Positions 8,394-15,250 of a stretch of 64,000 bases of DNA are shown piece by piece. This stretch comes from DATARR01 sp044868005 (GTDB taxonomy: Bacteria; Acidobacteriota; Thermoanaerobaculia; Multivoradales; UBA5704), in NCBI GenBank assembly GCA_044868005.1, contig JBIOVX010000017.1, positions 10,180 to 74,179 on the forward strand, in the 5' to 3' direction. Position numbers and translations under genes: made by a program. How positions within the stretch are numbered: position 1 is the stretch's first letter; every line of letters begins with the position of its first letter. The notes under the pieces were generated by a model. The model did not search any database. It was not told the DNA's origin and saw nothing but the letters and a program-made list of their open reading frames with translations.

Positions 8394-8612
8394 ATGACGA
8401 TGCAGGTCTGGGATCAATTTTCCTATCGGGTCTTCTGGTCGCCTGAGGACCATGAGTACGTTGGGGCCTGCGTCGAGATGCCAGGATTGAGCTGGCTGGC
8501 GAAAACCCCCGAGGCAGCGTTGCTGGGCATCCGACGCGTGACCCGCGAGGGAATCCGGATTCTGGAACAGGACGGCGATCCGGTGCCGAAGCCGATCGCG
8601 GCCCATAGCTGA
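8394..8612 (+). CDS. HicB-like antitoxin-fold small protein (orphan)
   Basis: A 72-residue protein with the HicB/UPF0150 pattern: an aromatic beta strand (FSYRVFWSPEDHEYVGACVEMPGLS), the alanine-rich helix TPEAALLGIRRVTREGIRIL and a short tail ending GDPVPKPI. HicB proteins neutralise HicA mRNA interferases, but no hicA is visible on either side, so it is an orphan or a remnant. The ATG at 8394 has a purine-rich GAAAGAGA stretch upstream; a second ATG two codons later is possible. It is divergent from the HTH_37 gene, with 50 nt between starts. Confidence 0.75.
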   Translation: MTMQVWDQFSYRVFWSPEDHEYVGACVEMPGLSWLAKTPEAALLGIRRVTREGIRILEQDGDPVPKPIAAHS

Positions 8613-8693
8613 ACGGCCTGTGCCAGCACGATCAGCCGCTCCCCCACGAGATCCTGGCGGGCGCGAGCACCGACCGACGAGGTAGCGCATGGC

Positions 8694-8906
8694 TCAGCGA
8701 GCGGTGCGCGGACGACGAGCTTCCTCGACCCTCGCCGGGTCGAGCGCCCCCGCGCCCCTCAGCCGCTCGATGTGTCGAACCACCTTCTCGTCATCCGCGA
8801 GCCGCTGTAGCGCGACGTTCACGGTTTCCTTGATCGTGCCGGTGCCAGCGATGCTCCGGGCTCGCTCCAGGAGATCGTCATCAATGTCGACGAGTCGCTT
8901 GGCCAT
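8694..8906 (-). CDS. VapB-type (PF09957-like) antitoxin, no toxin nearby
   Basis: A 70-residue protein with the ribbon-helix-helix-like VapB layout: IDDDLLERARSIAGTGTIKETVNVALQRLADDE, a family found with VapC toxins. No VapC follows within the 350 nt downstream, so it is orphaned or acts in trans. Its 5' end is duplicated at the HTH_37 gene 560 bp away. No Shine-Dalgarno is present; TATACT lies 7 nt before the ATG. Confidence 0.8.
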   Translation of the reverse strand: MAKRLVDIDDDLLERARSIAGTGTIKETVNVALQRLADDEKVVRHIERLRGAGALDPARVEEARRPRTAR

Positions 8907-8913
8907 AGGGGGC

Positions 8914-8919
8914 AGTATA
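8914..8919 (-). promoter_or_regulatory. -10-like box, leaderless promoter of VapB-like gene
   Basis: TATACT on the minus strand, 7 nt before the ATG at 8906, with no ribosome binding site between. Same arrangement as at 8350-8355. Confidence 0.4.
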
Positions 8920-8945
8920 TGAGGAAGAGACCGGCCGCATCGCTG

Positions 8946-9377
8946 TCACCTCTTCTCTTGCTGCGGATTGGCTACGTTCGTCACCTGCGAGGAGGTAAGG
9001 CGCCAACCATCCTCCGAGCGCACCCAGACATGAGTGAAGGCGAAGGCGCCCGTGATCTCCTTGTCGTTCACGAGGATGGTGCGGTCCACCCGGCCCGTGA
9101 CCACGGCGGCGGTGCCGAGCGGCTTCACGGTGACGTTGGACGGCTGATACTTGATGTATCGCCAGGCCCCCCGCTTGAAGAAATCCATGTAGGTTTCCTT
9201 GCCGGCGATCTGCCCTTCGAAGCCGATGTGGACGAGGTTGTCCGCCATCAGGCGGTCGAACGCCGCGGCGTCCCTGGCGAGGAGCGCCGAGGTGAAGCGT
9301 TGCTCAAGGGCGGTCACATCATCCTGACCGGCGCCGAGAGAGCCGAGGAGCACGAGGATCGCGGTCAAGTAGAGCAT
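8946..9377 (-). CDS. Exported SnoaL/NTF2-like (DUF4440) protein
   Basis: Start chosen at ATG 9377, preceded by GGAGGACCCAAC (ideal Shine-Dalgarno) and followed by a signal peptide (MLYLTAILVLLGSLGAGQ), giving 143 residues. The reading frame continues upstream through a tandem repeat, but that part is not coding by these criteria. The mature part has the DUF4440/NTF2 pattern: LEQRFTSALLARDAAAFDRLMADN, VHIGFEGQIAGKETYMDFF, and a final FTHVWVRSEDGWRLTSSQVT. Such folds bind small ligands or act as accessory domains; no substrate can be named. The repeat array begins 62 bp upstream of its start. Confidence 0.82.
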   Translation of the reverse strand: MLYLTAILVLLGSLGAGQDDVTALEQRFTSALLARDAAAFDRLMADNLVHIGFEGQIAGKETYMDFFKRGAWRYIKYQPSNVTVKPLGTAAVVTGRVDRTILVNDKEITGAFAFTHVWVRSEDGWRLTSSQVTNVANPQQEKR

Positions 9378-9439
9378 GTTGGGTCCTCCGCAAGCGAGCG
9401 GGCGCCAGAGTCCCAGGTGGAAGCGCCTTAGTCCCGCCC

Positions 9440-9724
9440 GGACCGTCTTATTTAAGCGTGCGACCACGCCTTGGTCGACGTTAATCTCGTCATGGTCTAC
9501 GTTGATCACGTCATGGTCTACGTTGATCACGTCATGGTCGACGTTGATCTCGTCTTGGTCGACGTTGATCTCGTCGTGGTCTACGTTAACCGCGTCGTGG
9601 TCCACGTTGATCACGTCATGGTCGACGTTGATCTCGTCGTGGTCTACGTTAACCACGTCATGGTCGACGTTAACCACGTCGTGGTCCACGTTGACCACGT
9701 CATGGTCGACGTTGATCTCGTCGT
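9440..9724. repeat. Left part of a tandem array of 21-bp semi-palindromic units with terminal inverted repeat
   Basis: About 12 units of 21 bp (9470-9724), each built round GTCNACGTTGANC and repeatedly reading GTGGTC...GACCAC, that is, imperfect palindromes. The outer end (9440-9465, containing CTTATTTAAGCG) is the inverse of 13825-13850 with 2 mismatches in 26. The array stops abruptly at CTCGTCGT (9717-9724), where the transposon begins, and resumes after the same 8 bp at 13733-13740. Both strands are open in one frame (NVDHDVV / VVYVDHV peptides), an effect of the 21-bp period. Confidence 0.85.
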
Positions 9725-9733
9725 GGTAGTGTC

Positions 9734-10612
9734 CTAGTTTGAATTTCCCTTCCGGTACGGACCCCGTTTTTGCCCCTTCGCGGTCGGCAACAGGGCCACT
9801 AGATCCTCGATTTCCCATACCGTCTTCGTGACTCCCGCCGCCATGGCCGGGGTGATTCTCAGGCTCCGGTGAATCCGGCAGAAGTTGTAATGGGCGTGGA
9901 ACAGGCCGATGGCGGCGGCATGGTTCACCAGCTTCTTAGAGAACGCATTGGTTAGGCGGGTGAACCGGCGCAGGCTCATGCGGATGGTGAGATTCGAGCG
10001 CTCCACGTAGGACGTAGAAACATGCTTTGGGTCCGGCTCGCCGATGATGGCCTTCTTCTCGCATCCGATGCACTCGGCGGGGCTGTAGCGCGTCTCAGGG
10101 CCGCTCGGCTGCGCCGCATAGATCTTGTTGAGCATGGCGTAGTCGATCTCGCCCACGAAGGCGTCCAGGACCGCGGACAGGTACATCTTGTGACCGTCCG
10201 TCGTGAGCTGGACGCGGTTCACAAGGCGCCGCGCTAGATCCTGCATAAACTCCGTGGCGCACCCGGCATCCCGCGAGCCGACCAGGAAGGAAGGCATCAG
10301 CTTCGTCTCGGCGTCAATCGCCGTGAACGTCCAGACATCCCCAAAGCCGAAGGTGTCCCGCTTCTCGACGGGGACGTTCTTCTGCTTCGCGTAGACAAAG
10401 CTCCAAATCTCGTCTACCTGGAGACGCTTGCAGGGGAGGTTCACCAGCGCGCCGTCCATGTACCGGACGCACGCCTCTCCGATCTCCCGCCACAGCTTCA
10501 TGACGGTGTCCTTTGAAACGTCGGCCATGCGGGCGGTAGCTCGGATGCCGACACCCTCCACCAGGGCGGACACGATCTGGACTCGCTTCGCGGTGCTGAG
10601 CACGTTTGCCAT
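9734..10612 (-). CDS. IS1-family DDE transposase
   Basis: 292 residues from ATG 10612 (MANVLSTAKR); the upstream ATG at 10654 would add 14 unlikely residues. The N-terminal helix-turn-helix reads VGIRATARMADVSKDTVMKLW. The catalytic core shows LQVDEIWSFV (first Asp), LTTDGHKMYL (second Asp) and SYVERSNLTIRMSLRRFTR with the Glu, then FYNFCRIH-like HAHYNFCRIHRSL, matching IS1-type DDE transposases. The stop lies 9 nt inside the left inverted repeat. It diverges from the Xre-ImmA gene. No frameshift or stop is visible, so the enzyme may be active. Confidence 0.92.
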   Translation of the reverse strand: MANVLSTAKRVQIVSALVEGVGIRATARMADVSKDTVMKLWREIGEACVRYMDGALVNLPCKRLQVDEIWSFVYAKQKNVPVEKRDTFGFGDVWTFTAIDAETKLMPSFLVGSRDAGCATEFMQDLARRLVNRVQLTTDGHKMYLSAVLDAFVGEIDYAMLNKIYAAQPSGPETRYSPAECIGCEKKAIIGEPDPKHVSTSYVERSNLTIRMSLRRFTRLTNAFSKKLVNHAAAIGLFHAHYNFCRIHRSLRITPAMAAGVTKTVWEIEDLVALLPTAKGQKRGPYRKGNSN

Positions 10613-10659
10613 GGGTTGAATCGTATCGGGGATCGACCTAAAAGTCAAGCACAAGATCT

Positions 10660-10697
10660 AGTTTGCTATTTTGCGCAAACTGGTTTAGTCTAGGTTC
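10660..10697 (+). promoter_or_regulatory. Promoter and operator of the Xre-ImmA cargo gene
   Basis: TTGCTA (10663-10668), a 17-bp spacer and TAGTCT (10686-10691) form a plausible sigma-70 promoter whose -10 ends 6 nt before the ATG at 10698, so the message would be leaderless. An inverted repeat, AGTTTGC (10660-10666) with GCAAACT (10675-10681), covers the -35 and spacer and is the natural operator for autorepression by the Xre protein. It could also affect the divergent transposase. Confidence 0.5.
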
Positions 10698-11843
10698 ATG
10701 ACTGCTGATCTTGAAGCTTGTCGAACCCCGGGGCAGCTCCTCAGGGGGCTTTTGGAGGTCAACGGCTGGAGTCTGCGGACTTTAGCTCTCATCGTCGGGA
10801 TGGGCGAGACGGTCGTGAACAAGATCGCTTCGGATAAACAGCCGGTGACTGCCCAACTGGCGCTCGTCTTTTCCGAGGTGTTCGGCGTACCAGCCGAGAA
10901 ATTCCTAGAACTTCAGAAATCATACGATTTAGCCATGGCTCGCATCGTCGCTCGCCCCGATCCTGGACGCGCAACTCGCGCTCATCTCTTCGGCGGCTTA
11001 CCAGTATCTGAAATGATCTCCCGCGGCTGGCTCCAGGCGGAGACCGTTCTCGACGTGCCCAGAGTTGAGGCGGAGCTGGCGCGCTTCTTCAGTGTTCCCT
11101 CGGTAAACGAGATTGAGATTCTCCCCCATGCCGCGAAGAAAACCCATCTGACTTCAGCGGCGAGCCCTGCCCAGTTGGCCTGGCTCTATCGCGTGAAGCA
11201 GATCGCCAGCGATACGCTCGTTCCCCGCTACTCCCCTGCGGCTGTGAGGGAAGCAATCAAGAGGCTTTCGTCCCTGCTCTCGGCGCCCGAAGAAGCTAGG
11301 AAAGTGCCCCGCATTCTAAATGAGAGCGGAATCCGTTACGTGATTGTCGAGACTCTTCCGTCAGCTAACATCGACGGAGTCTGCTTCTGGCTGGACGACC
11401 AATCCCCCGTGATAGGGATGTCGCTGCGGTACGACCGCATAGACAACTTCTGGTTTGTGCTTCGGCACGAGTTGGAGCATGTTCTTCGCCTGCACGGTCG
11501 CACCGCCGTAGCTCTGGACTACGAGCTTGAAGGTGAAAACGCGGGGATCGGCGCAGGCATACCAGAAGAGGAGCGAGTTGCTAATGAAGCCGCCGCGGCG
11601 TTCTGCGTTCCACCGGACAAGATGGAGCGCTTTATTGCGCGTAAGGCCCCGATATTCGCCGAGCGCGACATCATAGGATTTGCGCGCACAATAGGAGTGC
11701 ACCCTGGACTTGTAGCTGGTCAGCTTCAGCGCCGAACGGGTCGCTATGAGCTGTTCAGGCAGCACCTAGTCAAGATCCGCTCCTCTGTAGCACCTAGCGC
11801 CATCGTTGACGGATGGGGCGACGTTGCCCCAGTGGGACCATAG
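10698..11843 (+). CDS. Xre HTH plus ImmA/IrrE Zn peptidase (HigA-like), transposon cargo
   Basis: A 381-residue protein. The N-terminal HTH (residues about 10-70: LRTLALIVGMGETVVNKIASDK, then PAEKFLELQKSYDLAMAR) is of the HigA/addiction-antidote kind. The C-terminal ImmA/IrrE domain has the zinc motif HELEH (FWFVLRHELEHVLRLHG) and the downstream EERVANEAAAAFCVP segment. Only 18 nt separate it from the next gene, which has its own Shine-Dalgarno, so the two likely form an operon. The role is either control of the element or an antitoxin-like addiction function; it is distinct in sequence from the Xre-ImmA gene at 1489. Confidence 0.88.
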   Translation: MTADLEACRTPGQLLRGLLEVNGWSLRTLALIVGMGETVVNKIASDKQPVTAQLALVFSEVFGVPAEKFLELQKSYDLAMARIVARPDPGRATRAHLFGGLPVSEMISRGWLQAETVLDVPRVEAELARFFSVPSVNEIEILPHAAKKTHLTSAASPAQLAWLYRVKQIASDTLVPRYSPAAVREAIKRLSSLLSAPEEARKVPRILNESGIRYVIVETLPSANIDGVCFWLDDQSPVIGMSLRYDRIDNFWFVLRHELEHVLRLHGRTAVALDYELEGENAGIGAGIPEEERVANEAAAAFCVPPDKMERFIARKAPIFAERDIIGFARTIGVHPGLVAGQLQRRTGRYELFRQHLVKIRSSVAPSAIVDGWGDVAPVGP

Positions 11844-11861
11844 AAAGGAGAAGGAAACACC

Positions 11862-12338
11862 GTGGCAAGCAAGCATCATCAAATGCAGGCGATCATTAGG
11901 CAGTACCGTGACCAAAGCGGCGAGGCTGACGTGGACATGGAGAAGGTGGCGTTATTCGCCACCCAGATGGGATGGCCGCTGTCGCTTCCGACCGACCCTA
12001 TTAAGCTTCTGGCAAAGGAGTTTGCGCGCGCCGCACGAGAAGAGATCAAACGCGACCAAGTGACAGGCAAGCCGTACCGGGTCAACCATGCTTACCACCC
12101 GGATGGCAGCCAAATGCCACTGTACTTCGATATAGATCAGGCGCCTAGGTACAAGATGCTAAAGTCGCTTATCAATAGGCGTGAGCAGATGGTGGGCGAC
12201 GGGCTTCAGCTTAGCTTCGATGCCGATCACTGGAACAGCATCAATCCCAACGAGGAGCCAATTCAGATTCCGCTTGATTTGACAGACGATGTGGAATGGA
12301 GAAAGAACGCACCCGACGAAGACGAACTCGCCAGTTAA
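11862..12338 (+). CDS. Unknown small protein paired with Xre-ImmA
   Basis: 158 residues from GTG 11862 behind GAAAGGAGAAGG, a strong ribosome binding site. The sequence is soluble and charged with no signal peptide; visible segments include a basic helical N-terminus (HHQMQAIIRQYRDQSG), a central KPYRVNHAYHPDGSQMPLYFDID stretch and an acidic tail. I do not recognise a family. Its position right behind the Xre-ImmA gene makes it the obvious partner, possibly a toxin or the peptidase substrate, but nothing in the sequence proves this. Confidence 0.75.
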   Translation: MASKHHQMQAIIRQYRDQSGEADVDMEKVALFATQMGWPLSLPTDPIKLLAKEFARAAREEIKRDQVTGKPYRVNHAYHPDGSQMPLYFDIDQAPRYKMLKSLINRREQMVGDGLQLSFDADHWNSINPNEEPIQIPLDLTDDVEWRKNAPDEDELAS

Positions 12339-12571
12339 TGGCCAGACTTCTTCCAGCGAGCCGCAGCGGCCACTCTTGCTATTTCTGAGCGCTCTGCAGG
12401 AGTAAGTTTCGTCGCCCTAGCCTTGGCGCCTTTAGCACCGCCGAGCCGCTGCTTTGCCCTTCCCGCAGATTCGGGTTCTGGGGCGAACCTTGGGGCTTCC
12501 CCGATAGCTTCCTGGAACACCTGAAAGGCCAGCTCGTTCGGATCGCGGGGCCTACGTGGGCGCTTAGGCAT
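12335..12571 (-). CDS. Small basic protein with GGxKGxKARAxxL motif
   Basis: 78 residues from ATG 12571 (MPKRPRRPRDPNELAFQ); an ATG three codons upstream (12580) is also possible and neither has a clear Shine-Dalgarno. The C-terminal half, LGGAKGAKARATKLTPAERSEIARVAAAARWKK, matches a common family of small Lys/Arg/Ala-rich proteins that I recall from many bacterial genomes, usually annotated hypothetical. Nucleic-acid binding is plausible from composition only. It overlaps the end of the convergent gene by 4 nt. Confidence 0.7.
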   Translation of the reverse strand: MPKRPRRPRDPNELAFQVFQEAIGEAPRFAPEPESAGRAKQRLGGAKGAKARATKLTPAERSEIARVAAAARWKKSGH

Positions 12572-12585
12572 GGCATCCATGGTAA

Positions 12586-12621
12586 CACGGGCGGCCGGAG
12601 GGAAGATTCCGGCCGCCCGTG
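12586..12621 (-). terminator. Hairpin terminator after the RHH-like gene
   Basis: A perfect 14-bp stem (12586-12599 with 12608-12621, loop of 8) sits 4 nt beyond the stop of the minus-strand gene ending at 12626 and before the next minus-strand start. No U tract follows. Confidence 0.6.
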
Positions 12622-12625
12622 CCTG

Positions 12626-13156
12626 CTACCTGCGGTTGTAGTTGTCGGGGTGGTACTTCTGGAACAGCTCTGCCGCCTTGGGTTGCTCGGGAGAACCGAG
12701 CAGCACCTTCTCCGGGTCCTCTTGATCCCAATTGATCCAGAGGTAGACCAGCTCGGCAGCGAAGGACTTGCAAGCGCGTTGCGAGATGAGATGCGCGAGG
12801 ATTCGCCGCGTTGGGAGGTGCGTCAAGGCGTAGGCGTGGTCGTTCCCTTCCCTTGGACCGTAGACGCTCCCCCGGAAGATCCCAAACCGGCCCGAGACGA
12901 TGCCCTGCACATCGACCTCCCGATACTGCCAGGGGTGGATCATCATGTCGTAGATGCGCGCCTTGAACGCCCCCTTGCCCCAGGCGAGGGGGAGACGCTT
13001 TCCAGACTTCGCCATCTTTTCGAGGTAGGCGTCCGCCGACTGCGCGAGCCATGCGCCTACGGACATGCGCCCGTGCGCGACGGCGGCGGCTTCCCACCGT
13101 TCCCGCTGATGGTCTGAGGCGTGGACCGTGTAGGAAAACGTCTTCATGTCGCTCAT
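12626..13156 (-). CDS. Cargo protein of unknown function, ribbon-helix-helix-like N-terminus
   Basis: A 176-residue protein. The first 50 residues (KTFSYTVHASDHQRERWEAAA, then SVGAWLAQSADAYLEKMA) resemble the ribbon-helix-helix segment of plasmid MobC-type and similar proteins that bind DNA. The rest (IYDMMIHPWQYREVDVQG, HAYALTHLPTRRILAHLI) is unfamiliar. Its start overlaps the upstream stop by 4 nt (ATGA), so it is translated together with that gene. A link to transposition or replication is only a guess. Confidence 0.7.
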   Translation of the reverse strand: MSDMKTFSYTVHASDHQRERWEAAAVAHGRMSVGAWLAQSADAYLEKMAKSGKRLPLAWGKGAFKARIYDMMIHPWQYREVDVQGIVSGRFGIFRGSVYGPREGNDHAYALTHLPTRRILAHLISQRACKSFAAELVYLWINWDQEDPEKVLLGSPEQPKAAELFQKYHPDNYNRR

Positions 13157-13566
13157 GAGGACGCCTCTTTCGCCAGCTTGCGCTCGATTCCGTTGGCGAT
13201 CTGATTCAGGGTGCGGGCCGTGTCTGCGGCGAATTTGGACAGCTTCGCGTCCGCCTCGGATAGAGCCGACTTCTTTCGCTCCAAGCCGATAGAAGCGAGG
13301 AAGCCGGTGAGGTGCCGCAGATCGGCCACGGCGGCGCGCAGCTCGGTTCTAGTGCTGCTTTCCGCCCATTCCGGCCAGTCGCCGTAGGACTCCAGGAGCA
13401 TGCCGTAGAACATCTCCCCGGCCACTCGCACGGCGGCATTGAACCGAGGTTCGGAGATGTACAGCAAGGCCGATTCTCTGAAGAGCGGAAAGCTCTCCCA
13501 TTCGGCGGGATCGATGGAAGGGGGGACGGCGGGCGGGCTGGTAGAATCCTGCGTCAGCTCGGGCAT
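13153..13566 (-). CDS. Cargo protein of unknown function
   Basis: A 137-residue, mostly helical, acidic protein without signal peptide or recognisable domain. Segments such as FNAAVRVAGEMFYGMLLESYGDWPEW and LRHLTGFLASIGLERKKSAL suggest an all-helical fold. It is the first gene of a two-gene unit with the RHH-like gene. Between its start and the right transposon end (13567-13711) I see nothing coding. Confidence 0.68.
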   Translation of the reverse strand: MPELTQDSTSPPAVPPSIDPAEWESFPLFRESALLYISEPRFNAAVRVAGEMFYGMLLESYGDWPEWAESSTRTELRAAVADLRHLTGFLASIGLERKKSALSEADAKLSKFAADTARTLNQIANGIERKLAKEASS

Positions 13567-13740
13567 AGGTGCTCCCTGTGCTCGGGTTAGGTCCGGGCGG
13601 GACGTGCTCGCGCTCCGCTCGGGCCGCTTGTTGTTTATGGGGAGGGCGATCCTCCCACCTGGAGAGGACGCTAGCGCAACTCAGGCAGGAAAGGCCGTGT
13701 CAAGAGGCCATATTTCAAAAAGGGACACTACCCTCGTCGT

Positions 13741-13850
13741 GGTCTACGTTGACCGCGTCGTGGTCTATATAGACCGCGTCGAGATTTATATAGACCACAT
13801 CGTGGTCTACGTAGACCACGACGCGGTCGCGCGCTTAAATAAGCCGGTCC
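13741..13850. repeat. Right part of the interrupted 21-bp repeat array
   Basis: Continues the array after the transposon with more regular palindromes: bases 13800-13821 form a perfect 22-bp palindrome centred on TACGTA, and GGTCTATATAGACC occurs at 13750-13763. The end 13825-13850 is the inverted partner of 9440-9465. Joining 9440-9724 to 13741-13850 restores a 395-bp element bounded by inverted repeats. Confidence 0.82.
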
Positions 13851-13996
13851 ACGCCGCCCGCGGCAAGGGTAAGTCCTTGTTTTGCCGGCGTATAGGGCGC
13901 CGCGCCACGGTTTCCGAGGCTCATCCCCCGGTCCGCGCGGCCCTCAGCCCGTCAGAGGACCTTGATCTTGAGCATCCCCGGGATTCCCGCGCGGCC

Positions 13997-15079
13997 TCAA
14001 GGCACAGTCAGACACTGCCGCTGGTGCAGGCTGCGCAGGAAGTCCGTCGTCGCCTGGATCTCCTGGGCGGCCCGGGGGCGAATGGTCACCTGGCCCGGCC
14101 GGTTCATGCCCTGGAGGGCTGCCGTGAACCTCGTCGTGTCGAGGGTGTCGAACCTGCGCCCTTCCAACTCGGTCACCCGCGCCTTCAGAGCGGTGATCTC
14201 CGTCTGCCTGGAGGCGAGCGTCTGCTCGAGATCCTGGACCCGCGTCGTCAGAACGGCCTTCTCGTCTGTGCACGCCCTCGCCTGAGCCTGGCTGGTGGTG
14301 AGCGCGGCGCGGATCGGTTTCGTAAACGCCAGACAGGCCTCCCCATCGACCGGCGGGCACTCCGGCGGGGTACCAGGCGGCGGTTCGCCGGGCTCGGGGG
14401 GCGGCTCGCCAGGCCCTCCCTCGACGACGACATTGCGGAGCCGGCAGCCGATGCGGCCGCCTTGCGGCGTTTGCACGGGTTCCGTCCATTCCTCTCCGTC
14501 CTTGCGGCCGGCCTCATTCCGTAAGGTACAGGGGAGCGTCGAAGGGCAGCAGCCGGGAGGATCGTTCGGCTGAAGCCTCAGCTTGGAACCGCCGCCTCCG
14601 CCACCGGGCTCGATGTCCTGGCAGCCGGGTCGCGCATGGCCGGTGTACTGGAGGAAATCCGAGCACGTGAAGAGCGCCCGTCCCCCGCCGTTGGCGATCA
14701 TCCAGTCGTACGCCTCCTGCAGGCTGGGATCGCGCGTCAATCCCGACTGGCGAAAAAGCTCCTGGAGAATCGCGAAGCCTTCACCGCCGCCATGCTCGGA
14801 GGTGACAAAGGGAACGATCTGCCGGCCCACTACGGTTTGGTCACACTCGGCATACCGGCAGAGGAACCCCGCAACATCGCCGAGGCTGGTGAAGAGAACC
14901 GCGGGATCGAGCCGCTTGGTGACATCCGACTGGCCGGCGATCCGCCAGGTGACGGTGACGCCGGGGGGAGGAAAGTACCCTTGGGACGTGATGCTGCCGA
15001 AAAACGCGGCGCCCACGGGAGCGGCACGGAGAACCAGGACGCAGAGAACGGCAACAGCGGAAACGACGATGCGTTTCAT
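13997..15079 (-). CDS. Secreted protein with Pro/Gly-rich linker and coiled coil, function unknown
   Basis: 360 residues from ATG 15079, preceded by AAGGAGACCATC, and starting with a signal peptide (MKRIVVSAVAVLCVLVLRAAPVGA). The N-terminal region has many Cys and aromatic residues (CRYAECDQT, MIANGGGRALFTCSDFL); a Pro/Gly linker (GEPPPEPGEPPPGTPP) follows, then a coiled coil (RVQDLEQTLASRQTEITALK) and a short tail. No family recognised. It is divergent from the CHASE2 kinase operon, with 171 nt between starts. Before the transposon arrived, its 3' end faced the repeat array. Confidence 0.8.
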   Translation of the reverse strand: MKRIVVSAVAVLCVLVLRAAPVGAAFFGSITSQGYFPPPGVTVTWRIAGQSDVTKRLDPAVLFTSLGDVAGFLCRYAECDQTVVGRQIVPFVTSEHGGGEGFAILQELFRQSGLTRDPSLQEAYDWMIANGGGRALFTCSDFLQYTGHARPGCQDIEPGGGGGGSKLRLQPNDPPGCCPSTLPCTLRNEAGRKDGEEWTEPVQTPQGGRIGCRLRNVVVEGGPGEPPPEPGEPPPGTPPECPPVDGEACLAFTKPIRAALTTSQAQARACTDEKAVLTTRVQDLEQTLASRQTEITALKARVTELEGRRFDTLDTTRFTAALQGMNRPGQVTIRPRAAQEIQATTDFLRSLHQRQCLTVP

Positions 15080-15250
15080 GATGGTCTCCTTACGGAAGCT
15101 TCTCCGCAATTATACCAGGGCGCCGGCTGCTGCCACCCCCAGCATTCCTGGAGAAACAAATCGCTTCCATTGAGCACTCAGGAGTGGTAAAAATGAGGCT
15201 AACCCATACGCGAGTGACCTGGAAGTCGCTGTTCGCCGCGAGGAATTTCC

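Larger units (their letters stand above)
9725..13732. mobile_element. IS1-like transposon with cargo genes (4.0 kb)
   Basis: Terminal inverted repeats 9725-9745 and 13712-13732 match at 17 of 21 positions, with the outer GGTAGTGTCC perfect at both ends. CTCGTCGT abuts both ends (9717-9724 and 13733-13740), an 8-bp target duplication as expected for the IS1 family. Inside are an IS1-type transposase, an Xre-ImmA/IrrE regulator and four small genes of unknown function. The element interrupts the 21-bp repeat array. IS1 elements are normally below 1 kb, so carrying about 3 kb of passenger DNA is notable. Confidence 0.75.

Noticed and set aside
9440..9724. CRISPR array
   Set aside because: Units are contiguous with no unique spacers, the period is 21 bp, and no cas gene is present.
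9470..9818. N-terminal NVDHDVV-repeat extension of the SnoaL-like protein
   Set aside because: The real start at 9377 has a perfect ribosome site and signal peptide; the repeat frame is open on both strands because the unit is 21 bp, and it continues past the transposon end into the transposon.
12650..14524. Plus-strand frames over the transposon cargo and its right end
   Set aside because: They overlap well-formed minus-strand genes with ATGA overlaps and cross the transposon boundary.
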